A stretch of 64,000 nucleotides of DNA from Thalassotalea algicola (GCF_012932965.1 NZ_JABBXH010000004.1:522804-586803), one strand, 5' to 3'; positions 17,183 through 25,430 are shown, counted from the first letter of the stretch. The notes: a model not told the origin generated them from the letters alone. A program made the numbers and translations.

Positions 17183-17953
17183 CTAATGTTTAAATTCACC
17201 ATGTTTTAAAAAGTGAATAGTTTGTTCTGCGACTTCCAAGTTATATCGCATCTGAGTGTGAGTAACTTCTATCTTTATAAAGTCACTCATACTTTTTAAC
17301 TTTGTAGACTCTACAGAGACCAACCCGTCATTTGGTCCGATGAAATATTCCCTGGTTAGGTTAGAGGGTTTGGTCCCTGCAATAATACCTAAATTAACAT
17401 CTAGTTCTTCTAGATTATGGCCCAAACTGTTTTCACCAGTAACAAGTGCACTGCTTATTTCTCCACCTATTTTCATTAACCACGAATCACTTAAATAATC
17501 GGCTAGCTCACTGCCTTTGTTGGGAGTTCCCATCAATACGATTTCACCGACATTTTGTTTCGTTAAGATGTCTTTGTTTTGTTGCAAATAAGCTCTAATA
17601 ACCAACCCTCCAAGAGAGTGTCCAACAAAATGTGCTTTGCTGGCATTTTGCAAACATGCATCTATTTGTTTGCTAGTTTCAGTTAAAACTCTGTCAATAC
17701 TTTCACCTATGGTTGCATAATCTAGTGTGCACACACGATAGTTTGCGCCTTCTAATCTTTGCTCTAGCCGCCACATGGCCCAGTCACTTCGGCCTAATCC
17801 ATGAGCAAGCACAACGAGTTCTTTATCTTTTTGATATGGCGAGGATTTTACCCCCGAGTTAGCACAACCTGTCACTAATAAAAGTGTCAGTAGCACTATT
17901 TTTATTGAAATTGTGGTGCTCACAACTTGGACAATTACATTCTTGGCGGTCAT
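17183..17953 (-). CDS. Lipase-like alpha/beta hydrolase lipoprotein
   Basis: From the ATG at 17953 the product is 256 residues and begins MTAKNVIVQVV, with a hydrophobic stretch ending LLLVTGCAN, a lipobox. A longer frame starts at 17977 and would overlap the upstream gene by 16 bases. The domain shows ELVVLAHGLGRSDWAMWRLE (oxyanion region) and the nucleophile elbow GHSLGGLVIRAYL. GIIAGTKPSNLTREYFIGPNDG supplies a candidate acid. This is the PGAP1/triacylglycerol-lipase-like pattern. It is probably coupled to the FISUMP gene just upstream. Confidence 0.82.
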   Translation of the reverse strand: MTAKNVIVQVVSTTISIKIVLLTLLLVTGCANSGVKSSPYQKDKELVVLAHGLGRSDWAMWRLEQRLEGANYRVCTLDYATIGESIDRVLTETSKQIDACLQNASKAHFVGHSLGGLVIRAYLQQNKDILTKQNVGEIVLMGTPNKGSELADYLSDSWLMKIGGEISSALVTGENSLGHNLEELDVNLGIIAGTKPSNLTREYFIGPNDGLVSVESTKLKSMSDFIKIEVTHTQMRYNLEVAEQTIHFLKHGEFKH

Positions 17954-17961
17954 ACACTTTC

Positions 17962-18684
17962 CTAATCTTTTACACATCGAACCGAAAACATATAAGACTT
18001 ATTTAATGTCGCTCGGCGTATTTCTCCTTTATGTGAGTTCCACCAAGAATAAGCGAGCGTTCTAGCAAGCGCCTCTTTTTCACTAGCGTTTGTACTGGTC
18101 CAAAATTCGGTATACATTCCTTGTGTGATGTACCAATTTCCTAGTTTTACTCCAGCTGGTGTTGCTGAGAAATTGTATTTATTGACCATTGACTGGTCAA
18201 ATTGCTTAAATAACGTATCTGGCTGATGTGCTTTTAATGTAATAGCAGTGTCGTCTTTACCTCGCCAGCCTAGCGTATTTAGCTCCAACTCCTCAATACC
18301 AATGGATTTTTCTAACTCTTGCCAATCTTCGTCAGAGGCTACCCGCCAGCCGTCAGGGCAAAGGTTGCGTTTATCGCTAACATCTTTCCAATTATAAAGG
18401 CGGCCATATTTAGTAAGCAGACTTTCATCGTCATCGGGTATAAAACCAGTGCTAACTTTTGAGCCGTCTTGAAACTTAGTTACTCTTAAGTTTTCCGCTA
18501 ACCAAGTTTGATTGCCTATGATTACGGTGCGATATTCATTCCCTTCACTATCTAGCACTTTACCGTCTGACGATTTATCTTTTAATTGAGTTTCAAGCGA
18601 GCTATTTAGCTCCTCTGTTGAGCTACGAACTAGTGATGTTGTCATTATCATACTTATTCCGATCATATAAATTAGTGTTTTCAT
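17962..18684 (-). CDS. FISUMP-domain (Fib_succ_major) secreted protein
   Basis: The 240-residue protein has a signal peptide (residues 1-21). A Fibrobacter-succinogenes-major-paralogous-type domain follows: VLDSEGNEYRTVIIGNQTW, AENLRVTKF, YGRLYNWKDV, CPDGWRVASDEDW and a final FSVRCVKD. The domain is C-type-lectin-like and mostly known from surface proteins of Bacteroidota and Fibrobacteres. Its presence in a gammaproteobacterial cassette may hint at transfer. It precedes the lipase gene in the same direction; a surface-binding role is inferred. Confidence 0.85.
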   Translation of the reverse strand: MKTLIYMIGISMIMTTSLVRSSTEELNSSLETQLKDKSSDGKVLDSEGNEYRTVIIGNQTWLAENLRVTKFQDGSKVSTGFIPDDDESLLTKYGRLYNWKDVSDKRNLCPDGWRVASDEDWQELEKSIGIEELELNTLGWRGKDDTAITLKAHQPDTLFKQFDQSMVNKYNFSATPAGVKLGNWYITQGMYTEFWTSTNASEKEALARTLAYSWWNSHKGEIRRATLNKSYMFSVRCVKD

Positions 18685-18713
18685 AACCTTTGCCTTCTAA
18701 TAAGTTCAATGAT

Positions 18714-19664
18714 CTAAATAGGCCAATTATGCGATGTTGCTTTTTCAGACAGCGTCCACAACTTAGTTAACACCTCATCGTCTAAAACAAATGGTTCAAG
18801 TTTGCACTCGCCTACAGGGCCACCAAAGTTTAATAGTCCCGTTGGGCCGTAATAAGCTCTTTGTTCAAGGTCATTAGCCGTTGCACACATCACTTCTGGA
18901 TATGCGCCTTTTTCAGCCGATTGTACCAGCCCTAACTTCACCATAATTGACCAAGACAGTCGCGTTGCCATATTGGCACTTTCACGAATTAGTGACGTAT
19001 TAGATGCCCCTGGGTGACAAACGTAAACCTCGACCGTTTTACTATGTTGTTTGATCTTGTCTTGTAGCTTATAGGCAAACATCATTTGCGCTAGCTTACT
19101 TTGGCTATAAACCTTATTAGGATGATAGTTTTTATCCCAGTTCATATCATCAAACTGCATGCTTTTAAGCCCCATTTTATGACCTTCGCTAGACACTACA
19201 ACAATACGACCTTTTGACTCTTCTAGTCTTTCAAACAATAAACCAGACAATAAAAAGTGGCCGTAGTGATTTACGCCTAGCTGACTTTCAAAACCGTCTA
19301 CGGTTAGTTGCTGTTGGGCTATTTGTGCAATAGCACCGTTACAAATGAGTACATCGATTTGCGGTACTTTGTCTAAAATTTCTAATGCCGCTTTTCGAAC
19401 TGAGGCAAGCTCGGCTAAATCCATAGTTATAAAGCTAACCATCGTTTCACTACCAAACTCCTTCTTTAACTCAGAGATTGCAGCTTTTGATTTAGCAGGG
19501 TTACGGTTTAACATCACCACCTGCGCACCTTTAGATAACAATATGCGTGAAGCTTGAAATCCTGCTCCTGTATTAGCGCCAGTAATTAAGTAAGTTTTAC
19601 CTTTTAAAGAACTTAACTGATCAGGCGTCCAGCCGTTTCGGCCAAATTGATTTTCATGGGTCAT
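18714..19664 (-). CDS. Short-chain dehydrogenase/reductase (retinol dehydrogenase/WWOX-like)
   Basis: The 316-residue Rossmann enzyme shows the cofactor motif TGANTGAGFQ (about residues 28-37). LICNGAIA sits in place of NNAG. A serine lies in VVVSSEGHK, and the catalytic YSQSK supplies Tyr and Lys (about 183-187). This is the NADP(H)-dependent extended class that acts on hydrophobic alcohols, aldehydes or ketones. It is transcribed divergently from the AraC-type regulator at 19838, a common arrangement in which the regulator controls the dehydrogenase. Confidence 0.88.
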   Translation of the reverse strand: MTHENQFGRNGWTPDQLSSLKGKTYLITGANTGAGFQASRILLSKGAQVVMLNRNPAKSKAAISELKKEFGSETMVSFITMDLAELASVRKAALEILDKVPQIDVLICNGAIAQIAQQQLTVDGFESQLGVNHYGHFLLSGLLFERLEESKGRIVVVSSEGHKMGLKSMQFDDMNWDKNYHPNKVYSQSKLAQMMFAYKLQDKIKQHSKTVEVYVCHPGASNTSLIRESANMATRLSWSIMVKLGLVQSAEKGAYPEVMCATANDLEQRAYYGPTGLLNFGGPVGECKLEPFVLDDEVLTKLWTLSEKATSHNWPI

Positions 19665-19765
19665 GGGCTACCCCTATTGGTTTAACAAGAATGTTTATAA
19701 TAGATGCACTATAAACTCACACCGACAACTTAAATAGGCGGAATACTCGCTAAAACATGCCTATT

Positions 19766-19785
19766 TGTATCACCGAGTTGATACA
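19766..19785. promoter_or_regulatory. Perfect inverted repeat in the SDR/AraC divergent promoter
   Basis: TGTATCA-N6-TGATACA lies between the two divergent starts, 53 bases before the regulator ATG. It is a candidate operator. Which protein binds is not shown. Confidence 0.4.
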
Positions 19786-19837
19786 TACCGTTATTAGCGT
19801 TAACTTTAGCTAAAATGGTCAAGTTAGATAATAAGTT

Positions 19838-20743
19838 ATGTTTATGAATAAAAAGCTCATAGAACACATCATTGACAAGAAAATAACAACAAACGGTATG
19901 ATAGAAACGCGCATACAGGGTTTGCAATTATTTAAAATAACCGAACCAATTCAATGTGCCCCCGCAGTTTATCAGCCATCCATAACGGCAATAGTTCGAG
20001 GTGGTAAAGAAGCGATATGGGGAGGTAACAAACACCGTTACGACAACAGCAAATATATATGCTGTACCATGTCGATGCCGATTGAAACTGGTACACCTGA
20101 AACCTCACTAGAAAACCCGCTACTAGGCGCATATATTTCTCTTGATTCAAGATTGATGACAGAGGTGGCATTAGAAATGGAAAGCAACAGAGGCTCTTCT
20201 CAAAAAATTACAAGTGCGGCAAGTCCACAAGGTGTGACAACCGCAATTTGGGACGAAAGTTTTACCGATGCACTTTATCGATTGTTATTACTAGAAGAGC
20301 ATTCAATGGACTTAGCCATTCTTGGAAAAAGTCGCTTACGCGAACTTTATTATGCAATTTTAACAGGAGAAGCGGGTAACTCGTTTACGCGTGCGTTTGG
20401 TATTGGCAATGAAATAGCTCGCTCTATTAAATTTTTATCATCTCATTTAACCGAAACAATCACTATTGACGACTTAGCTGACGAAGTAGGCATGAGCCGT
20501 GCTGTGTTTCACCGTAAATTTAAACAAGCCACTAATATGTCTCCCATTCAATTTGTAAAGTCGATGCGACTTAATCACGCTGCAATGAATATTGCCGGAG
20601 GCGCTAATGTAAATGTCGCAGCAATGGATGTTGGCTATATAAGTTCATCTCAGTTCAGTCGTGAATTTAAAAGAATGTATGGCTTATCACCCAAGCAGTG
20701 GGCGAAATCAAAAGAACGAATTGAAAGGTCGGCATTATCGTAA
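19838..20743 (+). CDS. AraC-family regulator with AraC_N-type sensor domain
   Basis: The 301-residue cytoplasmic regulator has an N-terminal cupin-like AraC_N domain (about residues 20-180) with the typical PSITAIVRGGKEAIWGG and ICCTMSMPIETGTPETS blocks. The C-terminal double HTH (about 200-295) contains IDDLADEVGMSRAVFHRKFK and ends GLSPKQWAKS. Proteins of this subgroup usually sit next to an oxidoreductase gene that they control, and here the divergent SDR fits. A second ATG two codons downstream is possible. Confidence 0.9.
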   Translation: MFMNKKLIEHIIDKKITTNGMIETRIQGLQLFKITEPIQCAPAVYQPSITAIVRGGKEAIWGGNKHRYDNSKYICCTMSMPIETGTPETSLENPLLGAYISLDSRLMTEVALEMESNRGSSQKITSAASPQGVTTAIWDESFTDALYRLLLLEEHSMDLAILGKSRLRELYYAILTGEAGNSFTRAFGIGNEIARSIKFLSSHLTETITIDDLADEVGMSRAVFHRKFKQATNMSPIQFVKSMRLNHAAMNIAGGANVNVAAMDVGYISSSQFSREFKRMYGLSPKQWAKSKERIERSALS

Positions 20744-20785
20744 ATCAATTAGCTATATTATTTTCTAATTTCACACTGCTCAGTT

Positions 20786-21051
20786 GACATCTACCTTTAT
20801 TATCTTTTGGCTGACCAACTATAGCTGTCAATACCCACATCGAACACGTATCCAACCGCACTAAATTCGCCATGGGTAAAAACGTAGTAGAAGTTGAACA
20901 GAAGCTTTTAAAAGTGGTCCCAAAAGAATTTAAAGTCGATGTTCACCACTGGCTTATTCTTCATGGTCGCTACGTTTGTAATGCCCGCAAGCCGAAGTGT
21001 AGTGCTTGTTTAATTGAAGACCTGTGTGAGTTTAAAGAGAAGACTGAGTAA
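20786..21051 (+). repeat. nth 3'-end copy 5 (catalytic Asp codon lost)
   Basis: The copy has GACATCTACCTTTATTATCT, then nth codon 130 onward. The arm carries a stop in FGW (TGACCA) and an Asp-to-Asn change at the position of the catalytic Asp138. The core at 20845-20867 has one mismatch. The tail is open to TAA 21049-21051 and closely resembles copy 4 ([17 protein letters not shown]). Confidence 0.88.
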
Positions 21052-22603
21052 TAAATATTTGTCCCTTACTGTGCATAAATACAAAGCCCCAACCCCCTTA
21101 ATGTTACTTTAAAGTAAGCTTATACCTGCACTAAAAATATAACTTGACCATTTCAAGGGGGATATGTTTAAAGTGGAAAATGCGTATTAAGCATTTAATT
21201 GACTGATTCTCGATATCAAATCAGTTATATTTTTTGATAATCCATTTATAACGCCATCAAATTAACGTGAACTTATGAAACAACAACAACTGTCCATAAT
21301 TAACATTATACCAGCTGCGTTATCACTAATCGTCGCAATCTCACCAACGCCAGCTGTTAGCAGTGAACAAGAGCAAATTACAGAGCAACTTTGCTCAACT
21401 TGTCATAGAGTAAGCAACCTCAAGCGCAGCTCTGGTTACAGTAAAGCCCATTGGGAAAAGCTTGTTTCCTATATGGTAAATAATACTAACTCTCAGCTCT
21501 CAGCTGAATTGGGTGAATTTCTAGCCAATAAATACCCTGTTAATAACAAGCGAGCCTCTCAAGTTGTCGACGGTGATTTCAAACTTCAGTTTAACTACTG
21601 GCAAGTACCAACTCTGGGTCAACGCGCACGTGATCCTGTGCAAGGCAAAGACGGCATTATATGGTGGGTAGGACAATGGGGAAATATTCTCGGACGCCTT
21701 GACCCCATCAGTGGAGAAATGAAGGAATATACGCTGCCAGCTGGTACCTACCCGCACAGTGTCACATTAGATGAAAACCTTACGCCATGGTTCTTAGGAA
21801 ATAAAAATGGCACGGTAGGATATTTGGATCTCGATACCAAAAAATTCCAAGTATTTAACATGCCGGATGAAAATGCACGCGACCCTCACACAGGGGTCTT
21901 CGACCATAAAGGAATATTTTGGTTTACGCTGCAACACAGTAATATGATAGGTAAATTAGACCCTAAAAGTGGTGATATTCGATTAGTATCATTACCAACC
22001 AAAAAATCTAAACCATACGGTATAAAGGTTGATTCTACTGGAACACCTTGGGTTTCTTGTAACGGCTCTAATTGTTTAGTTAAAGTCGATAAAAATACAA
22101 TGGCATTAACAGAGATAAAATTGCCGGGTGAAAATACTCACACTAGACGCCTTGCTATAACACCTGATGACATGGTCTATTATGTTAATTCTGGCATGGG
22201 TAAATTAGGTCGATACAACCCAACAACTGGCAAAATAACAGAATGGGATAACCCAAGCGGCAGCGATAGCCACCCTTATGCAATTGAATATGCTGATGGT
22301 GCTATTTGGTTTAATGAATCGGCAAAAAGACCAGAAACCTTGGTCAGGTTTGATCTCACCACAGAAACAATGCAGAGCTGGCAAATTCCCAGTAAAGAAG
22401 GGGTTTATGCTGGACTAATTAGGCATATGAGAATGGGCAATAAAGGCTTAATTATTCACCAAACGGCGACAAATCAATTAGCTGAAATAACTTGGTCTAA
22501 ATAGCTCAAATGTAGCTTGTCGGCATCTAGTTTAATTATATTTCGATCGGCCGATAATCGCTGTCGATACCCATATCGACCGCGTATCCAACCGTACTAA
22601 ATT
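20868..22603 (+). mobile_element. Cassette 6 (single heme/Vgb-like gene)
   Basis: A 1.74-kb core-to-core unit with one gene on the nth strand. Like cassette 2, it shows that a single gene with its spacer is a sufficient cargo. The 220-base leader (21052-21274) has no gene that I can see. Confidence 0.58.
21275..22504 (+). CDS. Periplasmic c-type heme protein with streptogramin-lyase (Vgb)-like propeller
   Basis: The 409-residue protein has a signal peptide (about residues 1-29). One c-type heme motif CSTCH lies near residue 40, in a short helical domain (about 35-95). A beta-propeller of the virginiamycin-B-lyase type fills residues 105-409, with repeated units such as GKLDPKSGDIRLVSLP and GRYNPTTGKITEWDNPSG. 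Vgb-like propellers are often annotated as streptogramin lyases; with a fused heme a redox or sugar-lactone role is equally possible. The exact substrate cannot be read. It is the sole cargo of cassette 6. Confidence 0.82.
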   Translation: MKQQQLSIINIIPAALSLIVAISPTPAVSSEQEQITEQLCSTCHRVSNLKRSSGYSKAHWEKLVSYMVNNTNSQLSAELGEFLANKYPVNNKRASQVVDGDFKLQFNYWQVPTLGQRARDPVQGKDGIIWWVGQWGNILGRLDPISGEMKEYTLPAGTYPHSVTLDENLTPWFLGNKNGTVGYLDLDTKKFQVFNMPDENARDPHTGVFDHKGIFWFTLQHSNMIGKLDPKSGDIRLVSLPTKKSKPYGIKVDSTGTPWVSCNGSNCLVKVDKNTMALTEIKLPGENTHTRRLAITPDDMVYYVNSGMGKLGRYNPTTGKITEWDNPSGSDSHPYAIEYADGAIWFNESAKRPETLVRFDLTTETMQSWQIPSKEGVYAGLIRHMRMGNKGLIIHQTATNQLAEITWSK

Positions 22604-22786
22604 TGCCATGGGTAAAACGCGGTTGAAGTGGAAAACAAGTTATTAAAAGTAGTACCGAAAGAATTTAAAGTTGATGTTCACCACAGGCTAATCTTGCACG
22701 AGCGCTATACCTGCACCGCGAGAAAACTTAAGTGTGGTAGCTGTTTTACTGAAGAAATGTGTTAGTTTAAGGGTAAGACTGAGTAG
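22523..22786 (+). repeat. nth 3'-end copy 6 (degenerate)
   Basis: The copy has GCATCTAGTTTAATTATATT, then an nth segment with a degraded FGWP region, one mismatch in the core (22581-22603) and one base missing after ATGGGTAAAA. Further missense changes follow, plus an in-frame TAG right after the last cluster cysteine. It is more decayed than copies 1, 3, 4 and 5. Confidence 0.85.
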
Positions 22787-22843
22787 TTAAAAAAGTATTT
22801 TCTAAGCCACGATAATTGGCTAGGGTTTTCAAAAAAGTAGTTA

Positions 22844-22924
22844 CCTTGGCATAAGTCAGTGTTGTCGTAGAATGCGCTTCGGCATTTTAATTACGATTAC
22901 TCACTCAAACTGAATATGCCAAGG
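22844..22924. repeat. 81-bp imperfect hairpin
   Basis: CCTTGGCATA (22844-22853) and TATGCCAAGG (22915-22924) pair over 10 bp. The arms remain partly complementary inward, and an inner AATGC/GCATT stem lies at 22871-22886. It sits at the 3' end of the leftward DJ-1 gene. It may be a terminator-like or REP/MITE-like element. Confidence 0.5.
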
Positions 22925-22931
22925 AAAAAAC

Positions 22932-24044
22932 CTATTTATTTTGTAAAACCTCAATCATTTTTTTTGCCACAAGCGAAGATGACAGGTGATTTTGTCCAGT
23001 AACTATACGTCCATCAACTTCTACATGAGCTGTATTTCTATCAGAATAGAGAAATTGACCACCTCTTTTTTCGATTGTTTTCTGAATTAAAAAAGGAAAT
23101 TCCTTGAAGTAAGCGCGTGACTGGTTTTCATATGAGTCTGGGTAACCTGAAATACGCTTCCCTGAGACCAAATAATCCCCATCTTTCGTTTTTAAATTAA
23201 CAATACCTGCTGTTCCGTGACAAACAGACGACACTATACCACTGTGCTCTTCGTAAATAGTCATCGTTATATTTTGTATCTCTATATTATCAGCAACACC
23301 ATACATAGCATTGCCACCGCCAACATAATGAACGGCTAAGTAATTAGCAGGATCAATTTGATTGGGTTTCTTAGTATGTTTAATCGCGTGCATAAAGTCC
23401 GAATCATAAAGGTAGCGCTTATGTATTTTTTCCGATGTATTTATGTATGCCAGAGGAATAGCGCCACCTTTGGGGCTAACAAAGTCGACCGTGTAACCTG
23501 CGTTTTTAAATGTATCGTAAGCTTTCACAATTTCGGAAAAACTAACACCTGTAGGCAGTGTTGAATTGCCGTGAAAATGCGCATTGGAAACAATAAATAA
23601 TATTCTTTTTCCATTTCGTTGTGCCAATTGGCTTGTCGCTGCTTTACTCACTACTTTCCAATTACCTGATAAGTTTTTTAATAAAAACATGTCAATATAA
23701 CGCATCGACTTTTCAGGTATTAAAATTTCAACCTTGGCTGTAGCAATATCCCCTTCGACATCAATAGACAGAACCTCACCTACCCTGCCGTTATTTTTAC
23801 CGCTCTTTTTAAACCAGGAGGCATATTCAGCAGGACTGACAAGCCACATTTCTTGGTTTTTTTTACTGAGCAATAACTGAGCGTCTTCAGCAAACGCTCG
23901 CTTAATCAAATCAGGATCATTGTACGATGTTCCGTGGATATAGTTTTGCAATGTTTGTGTTATTTCGAGGTAGTATGGACTCTGGGTTTGCCCATTCGCT
24001 ACTAGGCTTACTAGCATGATAAAAAATAAAAGTAAGTGTTTCAT
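22932..24044 (-). CDS. Exported DJ-1/PfpI-family protein with N-terminal lumazine-binding/NTF2-like domain
   Basis: From the ATG at 24044 (GGAG 9 bases upstream; a frame to 24104 also exists) the product is 370 residues and opens MKHLLLFFIMLVSLVANGQ, a signal peptide. Residues about 22-130 look like a putative lumazine-binding (SnoaL/NTF2-like) domain. The rest is a DJ-1/PfpI domain with KRILFIVSNA, DFVSPKGGAIP and the nucleophile elbow VCHGTAG. Relatives include Hsp31-type chaperones/glyoxalases and PfpI proteases. Periplasmic location is inferred from the signal. It lies downstream of, and co-directional with, the AraC regulator. Confidence 0.82.
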   Translation of the reverse strand: MKHLLLFFIMLVSLVANGQTQSPYYLEITQTLQNYIHGTSYNDPDLIKRAFAEDAQLLLSKKNQEMWLVSPAEYASWFKKSGKNNGRVGEVLSIDVEGDIATAKVEILIPEKSMRYIDMFLLKNLSGNWKVVSKAATSQLAQRNGKRILFIVSNAHFHGNSTLPTGVSFSEIVKAYDTFKNAGYTVDFVSPKGGAIPLAYINTSEKIHKRYLYDSDFMHAIKHTKKPNQIDPANYLAVHYVGGGNAMYGVADNIEIQNITMTIYEEHSGIVSSVCHGTAGIVNLKTKDGDYLVSGKRISGYPDSYENQSRAYFKEFPFLIQKTIEKRGGQFLYSDRNTAHVEVDGRIVTGQNHLSSSLVAKKMIEVLQNK

Positions 24045-24149
24045 TTGCTTTTTCTCCGTCAATTTACATTCCAATAAATTAAGGAAAAACACATTATAAA
24101 ACACTAGGATAGAATAAATCCGTAATACGAAATTATAATTTCAGAGTAC

Positions 24150-25178
24150 TTATAAGGCACTATGCCGTTTGCGATATTGTGCTGGTGTTATATTTTCAAA
24201 ATGTTTAAATGATGAATAAAAAGTAGATTGGGAATTATAACCAGAAGCCTCAGAGATCAATTCCATGGTCATGTGGGAGTTTTCAACTAATAGCCTTTTC
24301 GCTTCTTGGATCCTCAATTCATTAACAAATAAAGCAAACGACTTATTCAAATTATCGTTTAACAATTGCGATAACTGGGGAACTGACACTTGAAGTTTTT
24401 TAGCCAAAGTCGGTAAGGTTAAATTGGCATTTTTGTATAGCTGTTCGTTGTTCATTAGCTCATTCAAACGTTTTTCGAGTTGCACTGCCACTTCCTGGTT
24501 AATTTTTTTATTTCCATATGCCTGTTCAGACAGTTTGAGACTTTTAGGCGAAATAAACCAAAGTGAAAGTGACACGTACAATATAAGCGAAAATGACAGA
24601 GCACCTACGATATAAGAAGTATATGATGCAGTAAAATAAGCAAGCCAAATAATCGTTGTACCTGCAAATACGTTAATGCACAGTAATTGCTCTTTTGACC
24701 ACCTAGTGTTTTCCCTGCGCCAGGCAGCTGCTTTTGGAAATAATTGAATCGCCGCCACTATTATATATATACCCCAAGTGATATTAATCACTTTATATAC
24801 CCATCCCCACAGTGCAACATTCGATTGGTAAGGGTACAAAATTCCAATTCCAATAACCAAACTGAGCAATAAACCTAGATGTAACTTCCAGTTAAACCTT
24901 AATTTTTCTAATGTGGACACTTGGCTAACAATATATAGATAAAGAAATGGACCAATCAAGAAACATGCTGACAGCCCCAACTGCAAGAACTGTTTACCTA
25001 TATCTGGGTCAAAGTAAAACCAAATTGATTTGGTAACGCGTAAACTAATTGCCAACATTAACATCGCTAGTAAACGACGCTGAATAGTTGCGGGTTTGGA
25101 AAAAAGTAAGTAGGTTGTCAGCAGTAGTCCGTTGAAAGCACCCAACGCACTAAAGAAAAAAAGTATCTGACTATTCAT
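24150..25178 (-). CDS. Membrane-bound AraC-family transcriptional regulator
   Basis: The 342-residue product has about seven hydrophobic segments in residues 1-210 and a C-terminal AraC HTH (about 240-342) ending ENITPAQYRKRHSAL. The HTH contains LTLPTLAKKLQVSVPQLSQLLN and the conserved SGYNSQSTFYSSFKHF. It has the same architecture as 3485 and 27567. It is the upstream gene of a leftward pair with the DJ-1 protein, which it probably controls. Confidence 0.87.
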   Translation of the reverse strand: MNSQILFFFSALGAFNGLLLTTYLLFSKPATIQRRLLAMLMLAISLRVTKSIWFYFDPDIGKQFLQLGLSACFLIGPFLYLYIVSQVSTLEKLRFNWKLHLGLLLSLVIGIGILYPYQSNVALWGWVYKVINITWGIYIIVAAIQLFPKAAAWRRENTRWSKEQLLCINVFAGTTIIWLAYFTASYTSYIVGALSFSLILYVSLSLWFISPKSLKLSEQAYGNKKINQEVAVQLEKRLNELMNNEQLYKNANLTLPTLAKKLQVSVPQLSQLLNDNLNKSFALFVNELRIQEAKRLLVENSHMTMELISEASGYNSQSTFYSSFKHFENITPAQYRKRHSAL

Positions 25179-25378
25179 TTTACCGTTTATAATTCCTAAT
25201 CATCCAATAAAAACAGTCTACTTTGGGCAAAAAGAAAAGTCTATTTGCCAAAGCATTTACAAATTAATCATTAATCTATGTACACAACTTAAAGTTCTGC
25301 GAGTGCCATTGACCATAGCAGAAATAAGGGGGTACTCCTTTCTGCTAAAAACAAGCAGACATTTCTCCCCTCTTGTTT

Positions 25379-25430
25379 GACACCTACTATTCTTATCTTG
25401 CAGCTGGCCAATTCTACTAGTCGCTCCGTG
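25379..25430 (+). repeat. Decayed cassette right end (stub 7)
   Basis: GACACCTACTATTCTTATCT followed by TGCAGCTGGCCAATTCTA and GTCG aligns with the right-end arms of copies 1-6. The 23-bp core and most of the nth tail are missing. Bases 25440-25480 (GCAATGGG, GTTAAAAAGG) still faintly resemble nth after the core. It marks the apparent distal limit of the array. A short open frame over this stub (25377-25601) has no recognisable product. The rest of the 25179-25610 gap holds the element at 25526 and nothing else I can name. Confidence 0.6.

Larger units (their letters stand above)
16981..20867 (+). mobile_element. Cassette 5 (lipase, FISUMP lipoprotein, SDR, AraC regulator)
   Basis: A 3.89-kb core-to-core unit. 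Three leftward genes and one divergent AraC-type regulator share a promoter region that holds a perfect 7-bp inverted repeat. No mobility gene is present. Confidence 0.6.
22604..25430 (+). mobile_element. Cassette 7 (DJ-1/PfpI protein + membrane AraC regulator)
   Basis: About 2.8 kb between copy 6 and the decayed stub at 25379-25430. Both genes face away from nth. It is the most distal unit and its right boundary is the least well preserved, as expected for an old insertion. Confidence 0.5.

Noticed and set aside
6021..22786. CRISPR array
   Set aside because: Repeats are about 265 bp, spaced 1.3-5.7 kb apart, and enclose genes. No cas genes are present.
6021..22786. Simple recent tandem duplication of nth
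   Set aside because: Copies differ from each other and from nth at many synonymous sites, and each is joined to different cargo. The shared left motif is absent from nth.
3081..25430. Classical integron with attC sites
   Set aside because: No integron integrase is present, repeats are protein-coding nth segments of about 265 bp without the R/L-box hairpin layout, and cargo orientation is mixed.
3081..25430. Insertion sequences or a composite transposon
   Set aside because: No transposase frame, no terminal inverted repeats and no target-site duplications are seen at the cassette edges.
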